Of a stretch of 13,376 nt of DNA, positions 12,727 to 13,376 are shown piece after piece. The DNA comes from Actinomycetota bacterium (lineage in GTDB: Bacteria > Actinomycetota > Actinomycetes > Nanopelagicales > Nanopelagicaceae). The DNA is taken from contig JAPLBI010000056.1 of the NCBI GenBank assembly GCA_026392815.1, positions 1 through 13,376 of the forward strand. Reading direction: 5' to 3'. The translations under genes and the position numbers were made by a program. How positions within the stretch are numbered: the stretch's first letter is position 1; each line of letters opens with the position of its first letter. Below the pieces are notes generated by a model, which made no database searches, was not told where the DNA came from, and worked only from the letters and a program-made list of their open reading frames with translations.

Positions 12727-13376
12727 ATGAAGATCGCCGTATGCGTAAAGCAGGTTCCAGATTCATGGGCCGAGAAGAAGATGGTCAATGGAGTACTCGA
12801 TCGCGAGAGCGTTGATGCAGTACTTAATGATCTCGATGAATATGCCGTTGAAGAAGCGCTGCGTATCGCAGAAGCACACGGAGGCAATGAAGAAGGCGGC
12901 GCAAATACCGTCACGGTGATTTCGATGGGGCCAGAACGCGCAACTGAGGCGGTTCGTAAAGCGCTTTCTATGGGTGCAAACGGCGCAATTTTGGTAACTG
13001 ATGGCGCGCTCGCCGGTGCAGATGCGCTGTCAACATCTGCAGTTCTCGCCAAAGTGATTTCAGATGGCGGCTATGACTTAGTAATTTGCGGAACTGAATC
13101 AACTGATGCGCGCATGAGCGTTGTACCAGCGATGATCAGCGCTCGCCTAGGTTGGGCGCAGTTAACTTTTGCTTCCAAGGTGACAGTTGATCCCGCCGGA
13201 TCAGTTGCAATTACCCGCGTAACTGAAGCTGGCGTAGATGAAATCTCTGCGGCATTTCCTTGCGTGATTAGCGTTGTTGAGAAGATCAACGAACCACGTT
13301 ACCCATCATTTAAAGGCATTATGGCAGCGAAGAAGAAGACAATTGAGCAGAAAGATTTAGCAGCAGTTGGCGCCAG
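12727..13376 (+). CDS. etfB: Electron transfer flavoprotein beta subunit, 3' end missing
   Basis: 216 codons are open from the ATG to the right edge; full-length EtfB is about 250-265 residues. The protein starts MKIAVCVKQVPDSW, as EtfB/FixA proteins do, and has LNDLDEYAVEEALRI (33-47), TEAVRKALSMGAN (73-85) and ICGTESTDARMSVVPAMISARLGW (120-143), the nucleotide (AMP/FAD)-binding face. The ETF-beta signature region is VTEAGVDEISAAFPCVISV (165-183), followed by EPRYPSFKGIMAAKKK. With EtfA, presumably encoded just beyond the window, it would carry electrons from acyl-CoA and other dehydrogenases to the respiratory quinone pool. Family is unmistakable; whether it is the housekeeping or the Fix type cannot be settled. 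Confidence 0.95.
   Translation, partial: MKIAVCVKQVPDSWAEKKMVNGVLDRESVDAVLNDLDEYAVEEALRIAEAHGGNEEGGANTVTVISMGPERATEAVRKALSMGANGAILVTDGALAGADALSTSAVLAKVISDGGYDLVICGTESTDARMSVVPAMISARLGWAQLTFASKVTVDPAGSVAITRVTEAGVDEISAAFPCVISVVEKINEPRYPSFKGIMAAKKKTIEQKDLAAVGA

Noticed and set aside
1..13376. Mobile element, prophage, CRISPR, toxin-antitoxin or defence system
   Set aside because: No transposase, integrase, terminal repeats, spacer array, nuclease or toxin-like gene was seen. The content is consistent core metabolism throughout, so no such system is claimed.

Overview
The window looks like chromosomal housekeeping DNA from a small-genome, moderate-GC actinobacterium. The DUF3145 gene, the fabD-fabH-acpP-fabF-accD order and the divergent etfB are all actinobacterial in style. 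Codon use is A/T-tolerant and intergenic spaces are short, which would suit a freshwater Nanopelagicales (acI)-type lineage. That placement is inference; no rRNA or other phylogenetic marker is present.

Layout. A cold-shock protein gene, cut by the left edge, reads leftward (1-120). A 287-base divergent spacer separates it from three rightward genes: DUF3145, a membrane-anchored SIMPL/DUF541 protein and a DUF985-type cupin (408-2276). These converge on a long leftward block. Read in its own direction, that block begins with two GT4 glycosyltransferases (12596-10270). It continues with an SGNH/GDSL hydrolase carrying a C-terminal membrane helix (10267-9332), a glycogen-debranching enzyme glgX (9458-7434), and the type II fatty-acid operon fabD, fabH, acpP, fabF, accD (7314-2285). 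A rightward etfB starts at 12727 and runs off the right edge.

How the genes work together. AccD is the carboxyltransferase half of the enzyme that makes malonyl-CoA. FabD loads malonate onto AcpP, FabH starts chains and FabF extends them, so the operon holds substrate supply and condensation but no reductases or dehydratase. The upstream genes look like a glycan/glycogen module: a mannosyltransferase-like GT4, a second GT4, an esterase-like SGNH protein and GlgX.

The main oddities are as follows. FabD carries an in-frame 54-bp tandem duplication (17 of 18 residues identical, 10 of 54 bases different). The C-terminal strand of GlgX is out of frame, and its recognisable last 57 codons lie in another frame. 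The SGNH reading frame overlaps glgX by 127 bases. A near-identical 12-bp inverted-repeat motif lies upstream of both fabD and acpP. Three genes have a -10-like hexamer 6-7 bases before the start codon, which suggests leaderless mRNAs. The csp leader holds a 9-base perfect complement to its own ribosome-binding site. I found no mobile element, RNA gene, CRISPR array or defence-like system.
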